In this document: piece after piece, positions 27,107 through 35,892 of the stretch
Numbering within the stretch: the stretch's first letter is position 1
Layout of the letters: every line of letters starts with the position of its first letter
NCBI GenBank assembly: GCA_002364325.1
Contig: DEXV01000003.1
Coordinates: forward strand, 597,229 to 661,228
Source: Gillisia sp. UBA3175
Lineage (GTDB): Bacteria > Bacteroidota > Bacteroidia > Flavobacteriales > Flavobacteriaceae
Direction of reading: 5' to 3'
DNA: 64,000 nucleotides
Position numbers and translations under genes: made by a program
Notes under the pieces: generated by a model
Seen by the model: the letters and a program-made list of their open reading frames with translations, nothing else
Told to the model about the DNA's origin: nothing
The model's database searches: none

Positions 27107-27928
27107 ATGAAAACAATTATAACACACTTTTTATTTCTGACAGTTTCTTTACTTTTTATAAACTGTTCAAGTGATAACGAAATCTTTGATCCTGATACCG
27201 TAACTCCAAATTTACAGGACAGAGATATACCTAATGAACTATTAAACGATAATGGAGCTATAGAAATTCCAGGATTTCCCAAGAATATTAAAAAATACGA
27301 AAATGGTAATTTATATTACTGGGCTCAATATTATTATAGACCTGATGGAAATTTACTTAAAGTTAATTATAGTTACCCGGAGTCTAGTGCTGAAATATTT
27401 GCTGATATCTACCATTATAATACCGAAGGAAAACTGATAAAATTGGATGGCCATGATGTTTATAACTTCTATTGGAATAAGGAACGAATTGTTGAGGCGG
27501 ATAGATATAACGGAATGTGGTCTGGAAGATCTAAAATATTTTATGAATACAATACAAAAGGGCAATTAATTCAAAAAACCGAAAATAACCTCGACTTTTT
27601 TTATAGCGAAAAAATCATCTATTCCTATTTCGAGGATGGGAATTTAAAGACGATTGAGCAATATGGGGATGACAGCGGAAGTGGAGTTTTTAAACTGTAT
27701 TTCGTAACCAACTTTGAAGGTTATAATGAGGATAGAAATTTGTTTTTAGAATTAGAAATAATTCCAGGGCAAAGTGTACAACATCAATTTCCAATCTCTA
27801 TGGATTCAAAATATCTTACTGAAACAGGTTATGATAGAGAGGAAACTTACACTTATGCATATGATACTAAAGGTAGAGTTATCGAGAAAATATTCGGCAG
27901 CAATAAAGTAGTTTATCAATATTATTAA
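27107..27928 (+). CDS. YD-repeat-like lipoprotein
   Basis: 273 aa; a signal peptide ends in the lipobox FINC (Cys20). From about residue 70 on, it has repeats reminiscent of RHS/YD units: YYRPDGNLLKVNYSY, YNTEGKLIKLDG, YEYNTKGQLIQKTEN and YAYDTKGRVIEKIF. Such lipoproteins are common and poorly characterised in Bacteroidetes. It lies between decayed genes in the tRNA-bounded accessory block and has no recognisable promoter box. No partner is visible. Confidence 0.75.
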   Translation: MKTIITHFLFLTVSLLFINCSSDNEIFDPDTVTPNLQDRDIPNELLNDNGAIEIPGFPKNIKKYENGNLYYWAQYYYRPDGNLLKVNYSYPESSAEIFADIYHYNTEGKLIKLDGHDVYNFYWNKERIVEADRYNGMWSGRSKIFYEYNTKGQLIQKTENNLDFFYSEKIIYSYFEDGNLKTIEQYGDDSGSGVFKLYFVTNFEGYNEDRNLFLELEIIPGQSVQHQFPISMDSKYLTETGYDREETYTYAYDTKGRVIEKIFGSNKVVYQYY

Positions 27929-27935
27929 AATTTAA

Positions 27936-28289
27936 AGGACATATAGTTATTTAAAATTCAAAATTTTTAATAACTCATGGATTCCAGTTAAAACTCGCGC
28001 TAATACCAATACGTGTGGTCTTATAGGGGATAAGCTACTAAAAGAAAATTATAATTCCCCGATAGAATTTTAAGAAAGAATAATCTGGAAACAAATTATT
28101 AAAAGTGATGATTTAGAAACTATTGATAATGAAATACCTATTGATAGTGAATTACCACCAGATGATAAACCATCTGTTGAGGAACCACCTCTGGAAGAAT
28201 TATCTGTTGATGATGAATGACTTATAATTTTTACTGATTTTGAGCCAGATTTCACGAGTGAAAATCTAAACGATTTTTATTGGTGCTGA
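27936..28289 (+). pseudogene. Decayed acidic-tail reading frame
   Basis: One reading frame stays protein-like over 350 nt but contains stops at 28071, 28218 and 28287 and no ATG at its head. Between stops it gives GLIGDKLLKENYNSPIEF, then a Pro/Glu/Asp-rich stretch (DNEIPIDSELPPDD, EEPPLEELSVDDE), then FTDFEPDFTSENLNDFYW. The biased acidic composition argues for former coding. I do not recognise the family. Confidence 0.45.
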
Positions 28290-28607
28290 ATCCCGCTGGA
28301 GTAAAAAAGCACGCTTTAATTTTAATATGACAAACATTTTTAATTCACTACAGATTGTAATTTGTGGGCTCACCTTCAATTGGAAGATTGGCCATGGCCA
28401 ATTTAAAAGTAAACGATTGAAATGCCTAATTACATTACCTTTTCCTTGGTTTTTTTATCAAAGAACAAAAACATAATTCTAAATATTTTCACCTTAATAT
28501 ACAGATTACCGTGGAAAAATAATTTATAAAAAGCAGTCTTAAAATGAAGATTTTAGTTAATTAATAGGCTTCATCTGAAGCTCGACTTCAGTAAAGTCGT
28601 CTTGTAA
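28290..28607. other. Gene-free AT-rich stretch
   Basis: No supported gene. A 49-codon open frame from an ATG at 28327 has no family resemblance. A small hairpin, CTGAAG-CTCGA-CTTCAG, lies at 28575-28591 just beyond the end of the receiver pseudogene and could be its former terminator. Confidence 0.4.
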
Positions 28608-29005
28608 TTAAAAATATACCTTATTAAAATAATTTTGTATTTGCCTTATCTCATGCTTTAACGATTCAATATCGATAGGTTTGGGAAAAATTGTTTTGCC
28701 CCAAAGTTTAAAGCTTTTTTATAATTTTCACCATCCCCAAAGGCCGAGATTATACTCACCATAATTTCGCAAAATTTCGATTTAATTTTTTCTAATAGCT
28801 CCAAGCCAGTCATCCCAGACATATTAATACCGGAAAAACCATAGATAACTTCTTAAGGATTTTTTACAGAGGATCTCCATTGCTTCATTTCCTGAAAAAG
28901 CGAAATCCAATTGTAGTTCGTTGATTTATAAGGATCATTACTCCGGAAATTCCTTAAATGGATATAAAAAACTTGGAGATTACTTTCAGAAATCGTACTT
29001 AATTT
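28608..29005 (-). pseudogene. Frameshifted response-regulator receiver domain
   Basis: Read right to left across frames, the strand spells a receiver domain: QVFYIHLRNFR, then LDFAFSGNEAMEIL, then INMSGMTGLELLEKIKSK with ISAFGDGENYKKALNFGA, then FFPKPIDIESLKHEI. At least two frame changes are needed, one near 28685-28691 in the run before KPIDI. The phosphoacceptor segment expected as DINMPGMTG reads GINMSGMTG, so the catalytic Asp is lost. A 100-codon ATG reading in this region (28853-29155) uses the wrong frame for part of the domain and is not a gene. Confidence 0.72.
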
Positions 29006-29509
29006 TGAGTCCCTGTTGTGAGGATTGCCCTTTTTATTAGTGTTTTTTGAAATAAATATGCTAGTAATTCTTGTTAGAAAACTACCGAAAATTATATCTA
29101 TTAAGGCTATTTGATTTGCACGAGTAGAATTCTTTTTTGTTGCTTTTCCTATCATATTTCATTTAGATTAAATAAAATTGGGGAAATGTTTAAACCTAAT
29201 AAATGTTATGTATGGTCAATGATTGGGGAAGGGGGAGTAAACTAAATTACTGAAAATCTGATTATAAACTTGTTTTATTTTATCTATTAAAAACAGAAAA
29301 AATGTTTGAATGTTCACTTTTATGAAATAATAGTGGTCAATTAGAATATAATGATAAATGAAGCAATTTAAATTTCTCAAACATTTGTATCCCGTTTTCA
29401 GACTATTAGAATATATAGCAACTATAGATACCTAATGAAAATTAATTCTATTTTTGATGAAGTTTAAAAATACTGCGTATCTCAAATCATATTTTTTAAC
29501 ATTAACACA
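29006..29509. other. Gene-free upstream region of the LTA-synthase-like gene
   Basis: No gene, RNA or strong hairpin recognised. The stretch is very AT-rich. No full TAnnTTTG box was found close to the 29510 start, so the promoter is undefined. Confidence 0.4.
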
Positions 29510-31549
29510 ATGGCTAAAAACATACAAAGAATTTCATTGAAGGAACGATTGATAGATGCTACAAGAACCTTTGCAAGTTTCTCCTTAATATGGCTGTGGT
29601 TAATGTTTGTATTTAGCATTGCAGAATTAAGTATAAATGCTTTTACCAATAATTTACCAAGTGGATTTTTAATTCTAATGTTGTGGAGTGGATATTTAGA
29701 CCTGCTTTTTTGGTTAAAATGGGTGCTTATAATTTATATTATTTATGTGCCTATCTTTTTACTCTCCCCAAAACTAGCTAAAGTTACTTTTAAGGTGTTA
29801 ATGATTATGTTTTTTGTCATCCAAATTTTGCTTATAAATTATTTTAATGCTGCATTGGTAATGCTGGGTGCGGATCTTTTTGGTTACAGTATAGAAGATA
29901 TTAAACAAACTGTAGGGTCTTCAGGCGGATTAAATTTAATTTCAGTTATAACTTTTTTGGTTCTTATAAGCATTGTAGTAGTTTCTAGTCACTTCTTTAC
30001 AAAAAAGTTTAGACCTGGTTTTTATATCGCTTTAGGCTTGCCACTAATTTCCTTATTGTTTATGTCCTTTAGTGGATTTAAGGCCGCAAATAAGATCAAC
30101 TTAGATTCTGAGTATGCTAATAATTTAGTTACTAATAAATCCGATCATTTTTATAGTAGTGCTTACTCTTATTACAATCCAGTTGTTTTTGAAACAGATA
30201 TTTATGCTGATAATTATCTAGGAGATTTCTTTAATAATTTTAGCGAGGGAATTGTTTTTAATTTTATAGATGAAGAGAATTATCCCTTTTTACATGATGA
30301 AGTTACTACAGATGTATTAACTCCATTTTTTACTCCTCAAGAAACACCTCCAAATGTGGTGATCATATTGGTGGAAGGATTAGGGAGAGCATTTACCAAT
30401 GATGGTGCTTACCTAGGTAATTTCACTCCATTTTTATCAGAGCTAACAGAGGATAGTATGTATTGGAAAAATTTCTTAAGCCAAGGAGGAAGAACTTTTA
30501 CTGTATTACCTTCCATATTAGGTTCGCTTCCTTTTGCTGAAAACGGGTTTCTAAGTATGGGTAATAAAATGCCAGAACAATTATCGTTGCTTAATATTTT
30601 AAAATCCAACGGATATAATACCTCATTTTATTATGGAGGTGATGCAAAGTTCGATAACATGGCTATGTATCTAAATAACAATAACATTGATGAATTGAGG
30701 GACGAAAAGACTTTTCCTCAAGGGTATAAGAAATTGCCGATAAATAATGGGTTTTCATGGGGGTATAATGATAAGGAGCTGTTTAGGTATTTCTTAAATT
30801 CAAGGGATGAAAACGCTGAAAAGCCACAATTAAGTTTGCTTTTAACCGTAACTACTCACAGTCCATTTTTAATTAATGAGACCGAAAAATACAACAAGCT
30901 ATTCGAGCAAAGAATGGATGTATTAAAATTTAATAATGAAGAGAAGAATAATCATAGAAATTATAAAGACCAATATCAAAGTATTTTATATGCAGATGAT
31001 GCTTTGAAGAATTTCTTTGCTGAATATAAAAAGAGAGCAGATTATAAAAATACTATTTTCCTAATTACGGGAGATCACAGAATTCCTGAAATCCCTATGA
31101 TTAATAAAATAGATAGATATCATGTACCCTTAATTGTATATTCACCATTATTGAAAAGAACTGCTGAAATTTCATCTATCTCCACTCATAATAATATCGC
31201 TCCCAGCATCTTGTCTTATTTAAAGACCAATCATAAGATACAAATGCCAAAATACACAAGTTGGGTAGGACAGGGACTAGATACCACTAGAGGGTTCCAA
31301 AACGTACATTTTGTGCCGCTGATGCAGACTAAAACCGATCTTAAGGATTTTGTAATGGGAGAATTTCATTTGAATGGAACCGATCTTTATAAATTAAATT
31401 CGGATATGGGAGAAGAACTAAGTGATGATTTAAATCAAAAAAACAAATTAATAGGCACCTTTGAAAAATTCAAGATGAAAAATTCAGAAATAGTGCTTGG
31501 TAAAAAGATGATACCCGATTCTATTTACTCGAAATACTCAAACAAATAG
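29510..31549 (+). CDS. LTA synthase-family sulfatase/phosphoglycerol transferase-like membrane protein
   Basis: 679 aa. Five hydrophobic segments in the first about 190 residues anchor a large extracytoplasmic alkaline-phosphatase-fold domain (about 280-620). Sulfatase-family landmarks are NVVIILVEGLG (metal site), GGRTFTVLPSILGSLP with the candidate nucleophile Thr329 or Thr331, LTVTTHSPF and ITGDHRIPEIPM. In other bacteria such enzymes move phosphoglycerol or phosphoethanolamine onto envelope glycans or lipids. Lipoteichoic acid itself is not expected in a Gram-negative. It converges, 5 nt apart, with the YaiO-linked pair and lies beside a glycosyltransferase locus, so glycan decoration is a reasonable guess. 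Confidence 0.85.
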   Translation: MAKNIQRISLKERLIDATRTFASFSLIWLWLMFVFSIAELSINAFTNNLPSGFLILMLWSGYLDLLFWLKWVLIIYIIYVPIFLLSPKLAKVTFKVLMIMFFVIQILLINYFNAALVMLGADLFGYSIEDIKQTVGSSGGLNLISVITFLVLISIVVVSSHFFTKKFRPGFYIALGLPLISLLFMSFSGFKAANKINLDSEYANNLVTNKSDHFYSSAYSYYNPVVFETDIYADNYLGDFFNNFSEGIVFNFIDEENYPFLHDEVTTDVLTPFFTPQETPPNVVIILVEGLGRAFTNDGAYLGNFTPFLSELTEDSMYWKNFLSQGGRTFTVLPSILGSLPFAENGFLSMGNKMPEQLSLLNILKSNGYNTSFYYGGDAKFDNMAMYLNNNNIDELRDEKTFPQGYKKLPINNGFSWGYNDKELFRYFLNSRDENAEKPQLSLLLTVTTHSPFLINETEKYNKLFEQRMDVLKFNNEEKNNHRNYKDQYQSILYADDALKNFFAEYKKRADYKNTIFLITGDHRIPEIPMINKIDRYHVPLIVYSPLLKRTAEISSISTHNNIAPSILSYLKTNHKIQMPKYTSWVGQGLDTTRGFQNVHFVPLMQTKTDLKDFVMGEFHLNGTDLYKLNSDMGEELSDDLNQKNKLIGTFEKFKMKNSEIVLGKKMIPDSIYSKYSNK

Positions 31550-31554
31550 AAAGA

Positions 31555-32706
31555 TCACTTTTCTCTATAATCTTCTAGAATTGTATTTATAAGAGGTCTG
31601 TAATATTTCCAGAAAAAGCTAACGCGTTCTGCTTCGTCATCTTCATTATAGAACATACTTTTAAAATAACCTATACCCTTAAAATAGGAAGAGGTAATCC
31701 CAATTGGATTATCGCTAAAATCGCCTGAAAAATAGAAGAAACTATAATCTTCTTTATTATGCATGGTTATAGCAGGGAATGATATTGGAATTCCGTTCTT
31801 AACCAATTCTTTAATTCCATCTTTATTCGCACTTATTTTAAAGGTAGATATTACATCATTCACCTTTGTATCTGGTTGCATCACATCAAACCAAAAAGAA
31901 TATTTAATAGATTTTGGCAAGCCATAATGTTCCTGTGCAAATTGATTGCTTTCTATATGAGGCATGGCATCTCTGAGATGTGTATCTTCTTCAAGGATAA
32001 CCACTTGTTCCTGATCATTCACAAAGGCAATTCCCGATTTTTTAAATGGCCAAATATTATTGTGAGATTTCTTGTAGTTATTTATCAACCATTGCGGCAA
32101 TTCTTTATTTACATCCAGATCTAAATTATCAAAATATCGAGCGGTCCATCCAGTCCATTTCAGGGCAAATAATTCTTCGAAAAGCACTCTATTTCTGGAT
32201 TGAGTTGGAGATCCAATAGTGTTGAATTCTGTAATGATCAACTTCTTGTTTTTCTTCATTAGCTCCAGAAACTCAACATCCTTGTCGCTTAATCCTCCAT
32301 AAAGCATTCCGGAGCGCTCATTTACATTAGTTTTTTGGAACCATTCATTATTGTAGATCCCATAGGTATCTGTAAAATATGCCATGTCCGAATCTGCAGT
32401 AAGCTGCTCCAGTTGTTTAGAGGAAAAACGCTCTAGCCCTTTTAGTTTAAATTCTTCATCTTCAAGAGGAAAGAACCCAAAGTAGTCATGGTCTATTTCA
32501 TAAGGATCTACAGAAGTTTTGGTGTATCTGTTATAATTCAGGATCCAGTTAAAGGAGATATGTTCTTGTCCCTGTTTTGTTAAAACCGTTTTATCTATGA
32601 TAGCGGCAACAAATTTAGTTTTAGGAGTAAAAACCCATGCTAGCCACATATATAATGGAAGAAATAGCAAAAGTAATAGGATGGTGAAAATAATGTTTTT
32701 TTTCAT
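31555..32706 (-). CDS. Unrecognised membrane-anchored protein in the exopolysaccharide locus
   Basis: 383 aa with an N-terminal uncleaved anchor (IIFTILLLLLFLPLYMWLAWVF) and a large extracytoplasmic part. It has no motif that I can assign. Stretches such as MAYFTDTYGIY, KKLIITEFNTIGSPT and WTGWTARYFDNLD alternate hydrophobic strands with acidic and aromatic residues as in glycosidase-like barrels, so a polysaccharide-modifying role is possible but unproven. It starts 2 nt after the YaiO-like gene stop, so the two are made together. Confidence 0.75.
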   Translation of the reverse strand: MKKNIIFTILLLLLFLPLYMWLAWVFTPKTKFVAAIIDKTVLTKQGQEHISFNWILNYNRYTKTSVDPYEIDHDYFGFFPLEDEEFKLKGLERFSSKQLEQLTADSDMAYFTDTYGIYNNEWFQKTNVNERSGMLYGGLSDKDVEFLELMKKNKKLIITEFNTIGSPTQSRNRVLFEELFALKWTGWTARYFDNLDLDVNKELPQWLINNYKKSHNNIWPFKKSGIAFVNDQEQVVILEEDTHLRDAMPHIESNQFAQEHYGLPKSIKYSFWFDVMQPDTKVNDVISTFKISANKDGIKELVKNGIPISFPAITMHNKEDYSFFYFSGDFSDNPIGITSSYFKGIGYFKSMFYNEDDEAERVSFFWKYYRPLINTILEDYREK

Positions 32707-32708
32707 CC

Positions 32709-34016
32709 TTAAAATCTTTTAATAAATCCTGTGCCTATAGTAAATTGATAGCCTTTTTTATCTAGTGCATATTCTTGATTTTCTACTCCTAGATCTATAG
32801 AAAACACATTAGACTTTTTTATAGATTTTCTATAGCCTAGAGAAATATTGCTCGACTTTAAATTCTGCTGATCCAGAGATCCAACTATTTCATCATCGTT
32901 ATTATAGATGTAATAGTTTTCCAGTCTATCAGGTGAAAGTCCTGTACCAAGTCTAAAACTTAAAAAATCATCTGCTCCCGCCAAATAATACCTAACAGTA
33001 AGAGAAATAGATTTAGAAAGGGAACTATTAGATGGTGTTATATAGGTTCTTAAATTAAACCAATAGTTGCTGTAATATTTTCCTATAGAAGCTGTATAGA
33101 TCCAAGTAGACTCACTAAAGCTTAAGAATCTAAATCCCGCATCTGCTTCAAAAGACTTTGGAAGATTAGCAAAAATAGAAAAACCGGCTCGATATCTAGG
33201 AAAAATCCCTCCATTTTCTGAAATTCCTCCACTTACGTAGGCGTAAAAGGTATCGGAGATCCTGGGATAGGCATCCACTTCAAATTGTATCCCATTCGTT
33301 GTAAACCTGTTGGCATAGTTTAATCTTCCCGTTACAGATCCTAGGGGTGTTCGTCTACCATAGCTAAGACTTGCTAAATGCCAAGGTTCGCTAAAACGTT
33401 CATCAAAATAGACAAAATCATAATCTACCCCTATTTGATTTTTGGAGGAAAGATCTTTTATCTTCTGGCTAAAAGCACGAGCTTCAGATAAATTAGGTTT
33501 GTATTTTAAAAGTGTTTCAAGGGTTTCATTAGCTTCTGTAAATTTACCTAGATTATTTAATATTTTTGCTTTTAGCATTAATAGACCTTCAGATTCTGGG
33601 TTTTTTTCTATTCCTGGTTCTATTACAATAAGAGCTTTTTCGGGATCGTCATTCCAATATTCCAAATAGCCATACGCTAAATGTGCATCCTCATAACCTG
33701 GGTTTTTTTGAATCACTGTTTCAAATTCTTGTCTCGCTAATTCTGCTTCGTCTGTCCAGGTATATAATCTTCCAAGAAATATTCGAATATCTGAATAGTC
33801 TGGACTAATTTCCAGCGCTTGCTTAGTGATACTAATAGCTTTAGGATAATCATCTTCATCGAATGCAGCAGTTCTGGCATTCTTAAATAGCTGTTCTGAG
33901 GATAATTTCTCTTGTGCATTTAAAGAGGAAGAGAAAATTAAATAAAACAATAATAAACTAAAAGATGATAATAATTTAATTTTTCCAGCAATTAAGTTGG
34001 GTAGGTAATTTATCAC
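32709..34016 (-). CDS. YaiO-like outer-membrane protein with TPR domain
   Basis: 435 aa with a signal peptide of about 34 residues. Residues about 40-190 are TPR repeats (DDYPKAISITKQALEISPDY, DEAELARQEFETVIQKNP, GKFTEANETLETLLKYKPN). Residues about 195-435 form a beta-barrel of YaiO type with alternating aromatic strands, ending in the C-terminal Phe expected for outer-membrane barrels (FIKRF). TPR plus barrel recalls PgaA-type exopolysaccharide exporters. It heads a two-gene unit with the 383-aa protein and is divergent from the receiver-HEAT-glycosyltransferase unit. Confidence 0.85.
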   Translation of the reverse strand: MINYLPNLIAGKIKLLSSFSLLLFYLIFSSSLNAQEKLSSEQLFKNARTAAFDEDDYPKAISITKQALEISPDYSDIRIFLGRLYTWTDEAELARQEFETVIQKNPGYEDAHLAYGYLEYWNDDPEKALIVIEPGIEKNPESEGLLMLKAKILNNLGKFTEANETLETLLKYKPNLSEARAFSQKIKDLSSKNQIGVDYDFVYFDERFSEPWHLASLSYGRRTPLGSVTGRLNYANRFTTNGIQFEVDAYPRISDTFYAYVSGGISENGGIFPRYRAGFSIFANLPKSFEADAGFRFLSFSESTWIYTASIGKYYSNYWFNLRTYITPSNSSLSKSISLTVRYYLAGADDFLSFRLGTGLSPDRLENYYIYNNDDEIVGSLDQQNLKSSNISLGYRKSIKKSNVFSIDLGVENQEYALDKKGYQFTIGTGFIKRF

Positions 34017-34471
34017 AAAAAGGGTTTTTTTAGGGTATTTTAATTATTTGCATAAACATAAATAACAATAACTATTAAAATAATTACAGTTATAAAATTC
34101 TTCAAATAAATAATTAAATAAAGATATATAAATTATAATGTCTCAAAAATAAGTTTAAAGTTAATTTGGTTCATTTTGATTCTATCAATTTCAGGATTAT
34201 ATAAAACGAGAAAAATCAAAAATTTGAAAACTGAAGATCTTGGATTAGCGTAAGTCTTAGCTGGTTATTAAAACACTGATAAATAGATGTTGATCTTATT
34301 TGTATTATTTAAATAAAAAGTGATAATATTACGGCAGAACTTATGAGTTACAACTTATTAACTAACAAAACTTCGTATTTGCCTATTGAAAAAAATTACC
34401 GATTGAAAATTTAAAAGCCCTACAATGAAATTATTAAGCTATCGCAATGTTATAAGTTTCTGCATTTAATT
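34017..34471. other. Divergent intergenic region of the exopolysaccharide locus
   Basis: 455 nt of very AT-rich DNA with no gene. It must hold promoters for the leftward YaiO-like unit and the rightward receiver-HEAT-glycosyltransferase unit. Only partial boxes are seen (TATGTTTA leftward, and a TATTTG at about 34377-34382 rightward). No clear palindrome. Confidence 0.4.
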
Positions 34472-34819
34472 ATGCGGAAAGCACTTGTAATACAGGAGGA
34501 TTTAATTATCCTTAAGATCTTGGAGCGTCTGGTTATCTTAAACCAGTATGATTGCCGAGCTATTAGATCCATTAACGATCTTGATATAGAAGATCAATCT
34601 GAAAATTTTGATATTATAATTTCAGACATTCTATTCGATGGTATAGCTCCCTTAGATTTTGTTTTTCAGATTCAAGAGATTATCCTTCATAAATCATTGA
34701 TCATTGTTACTAATATGGGGCAGAAAAAGATCGAGAAAGAAATACTGGCTTCGAAAAATGTTAGTGGGTTTTTCCCCATTCCACTTGATATGGATCATAT
34801 CCAAAAACTCATAGCCTAA
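34472..34819 (+). CDS. Stand-alone receiver-like protein lacking the conserved lysine
   Basis: 115 aa, one receiver (REC) domain and nothing else. The acidic pair is Glu9-Asp10, the phosphoacceptor position is Asp52 in DIIISDILFDG, and the switch Thr is Thr80 in IIVTNMG. The invariant Lys before the cis-Pro is missing: the strand reads GFFPIPLD, with Ile103 where Lys is expected. It may therefore be a degenerate or constitutive receiver. The TAA overlaps the next start as TAATG, so it is made with the HEAT-like protein and the glycosyltransferase and may act on them directly. Confidence 0.78.
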   Translation: MRKALVIQEDLIILKILERLVILNQYDCRAIRSINDLDIEDQSENFDIIISDILFDGIAPLDFVFQIQEIILHKSLIIVTNMGQKKIEKEILASKNVSGFFPIPLDMDHIQKLIA

Positions 34820-35880
34820 TGGAAGAGGAGATTTTAAAACTACTTATTCAACTTCTATTAATTACTCTAATAATTATATATGGAGCTATAGCTTATACTA
34901 TGCTTTATAGGAAATGGCGCACCAGTAGATTAAAAATAATCGAAAGTACTTTTGCCAAAATTTGCTCCTTATTTCTTTACCCTAATCCAAATCTGGAACC
35001 CAATTTAATTGAGATCCAAAGGGAATTAAAAAGTGTGGGAATTGTTCCTTCCAAACCTAGAAATGTTCAGTACTTAATAGATCTCATGATCAGGACGCAA
35101 AGATCTATTCTAGGTGTAAATTATATTAAATTAAAAACGCTTTTCACTCAAATTCCTCCTTATGGAGCTTCGGCAAGTAAGCTTAATAGCAAAAAATGGT
35201 ATATTAAAGCAAGAGGTATCCGTGAGATCTATGAAATGGATCAAAGTCAATATACCAGAGATCTTATTAAACTAAGGAATAGCGATAATATTTACGTGAG
35301 AAGGGAGGCTCAAATAGGAATCGTGATCTTCCTTGGCTGGAAGAGTTTGAGATTTTTACCATATCTTAAAAGACAGATGACGCTTTGGCAGCAAATTAAG
35401 ATTGTAGAAAAGTTGTATGACCTTTATCCTGTGCCAGATCTAAATCATTTAAGGAGAGCATATAATAGCGATAGGCCTTATGCTAATGAATTGATCATGA
35501 GAATTATAAGGAAATTTCATTTAACTGAAGATATAGCTTATATTATTCAATTTATAGATAATCCTAAATTTGAAACTAGAGAAGCGGCAATTTACTGTAT
35601 TTCTTCCTTTTTATTAGACGAAGACCAGATTGGAGAAATAAAGGAAAAATTTTATAATATTAGCAATACAGAACAACAACTGATGCTTTTAAAATATTTT
35701 CAAAGAATTTCTATGGAAATAGACTTGCCTTTTTATAAAGATCTATTATATAATGGTAATGACAGCATCAAACTTAGTACGGCCGATATTCTATGGAGTA
35801 ATGGTTATAAAGAGGAAGTTCAAGATTACTACTATCAACAATATACACAAAAAGCTAATAGTGATTTTATATCTGTTTAA
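34819..35880 (+). CDS. Membrane-anchored HEAT-repeat-like protein
   Basis: 353 aa. One N-terminal transmembrane helix (LLIQLLLITLIIIYGAIAYTML) is followed by an all-helical cytoplasmic part. Helix pairs such as NIYVRREAQIGIVIFLGW, FETREAAIYCISSFLLDED and IKLSTADILWSNGY resemble HEAT repeats. No catalytic residues are visible. It is coupled to the receiver-like gene and 12 nt from the glycosyltransferase, so it may scaffold the synthase in the inner membrane. Confidence 0.75.
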   Translation: MEEEILKLLIQLLLITLIIIYGAIAYTMLYRKWRTSRLKIIESTFAKICSLFLYPNPNLEPNLIEIQRELKSVGIVPSKPRNVQYLIDLMIRTQRSILGVNYIKLKTLFTQIPPYGASASKLNSKKWYIKARGIREIYEMDQSQYTRDLIKLRNSDNIYVRREAQIGIVIFLGWKSLRFLPYLKRQMTLWQQIKIVEKLYDLYPVPDLNHLRRAYNSDRPYANELIMRIIRKFHLTEDIAYIIQFIDNPKFETREAAIYCISSFLLDEDQIGEIKEKFYNISNTEQQLMLLKYFQRISMEIDLPFYKDLLYNGNDSIKLSTADILWSNGYKEEVQDYYYQQYTQKANSDFISV

Positions 35881-35892
35881 ATTAAATTTTTA

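Noticed and set aside
28070..28255. 61-codon Ser-rich minus-strand frame
   Set aside because: Antisense shadow of the acidic Pro/Glu/Asp-rich plus-strand remnant.
28853..29155. 100-codon ATG open frame in the accessory block
   Set aside because: It uses the correct receiver frame only for a short stretch and crosses the frameshifts of the pseudogene; better explained as part of the decayed receiver.
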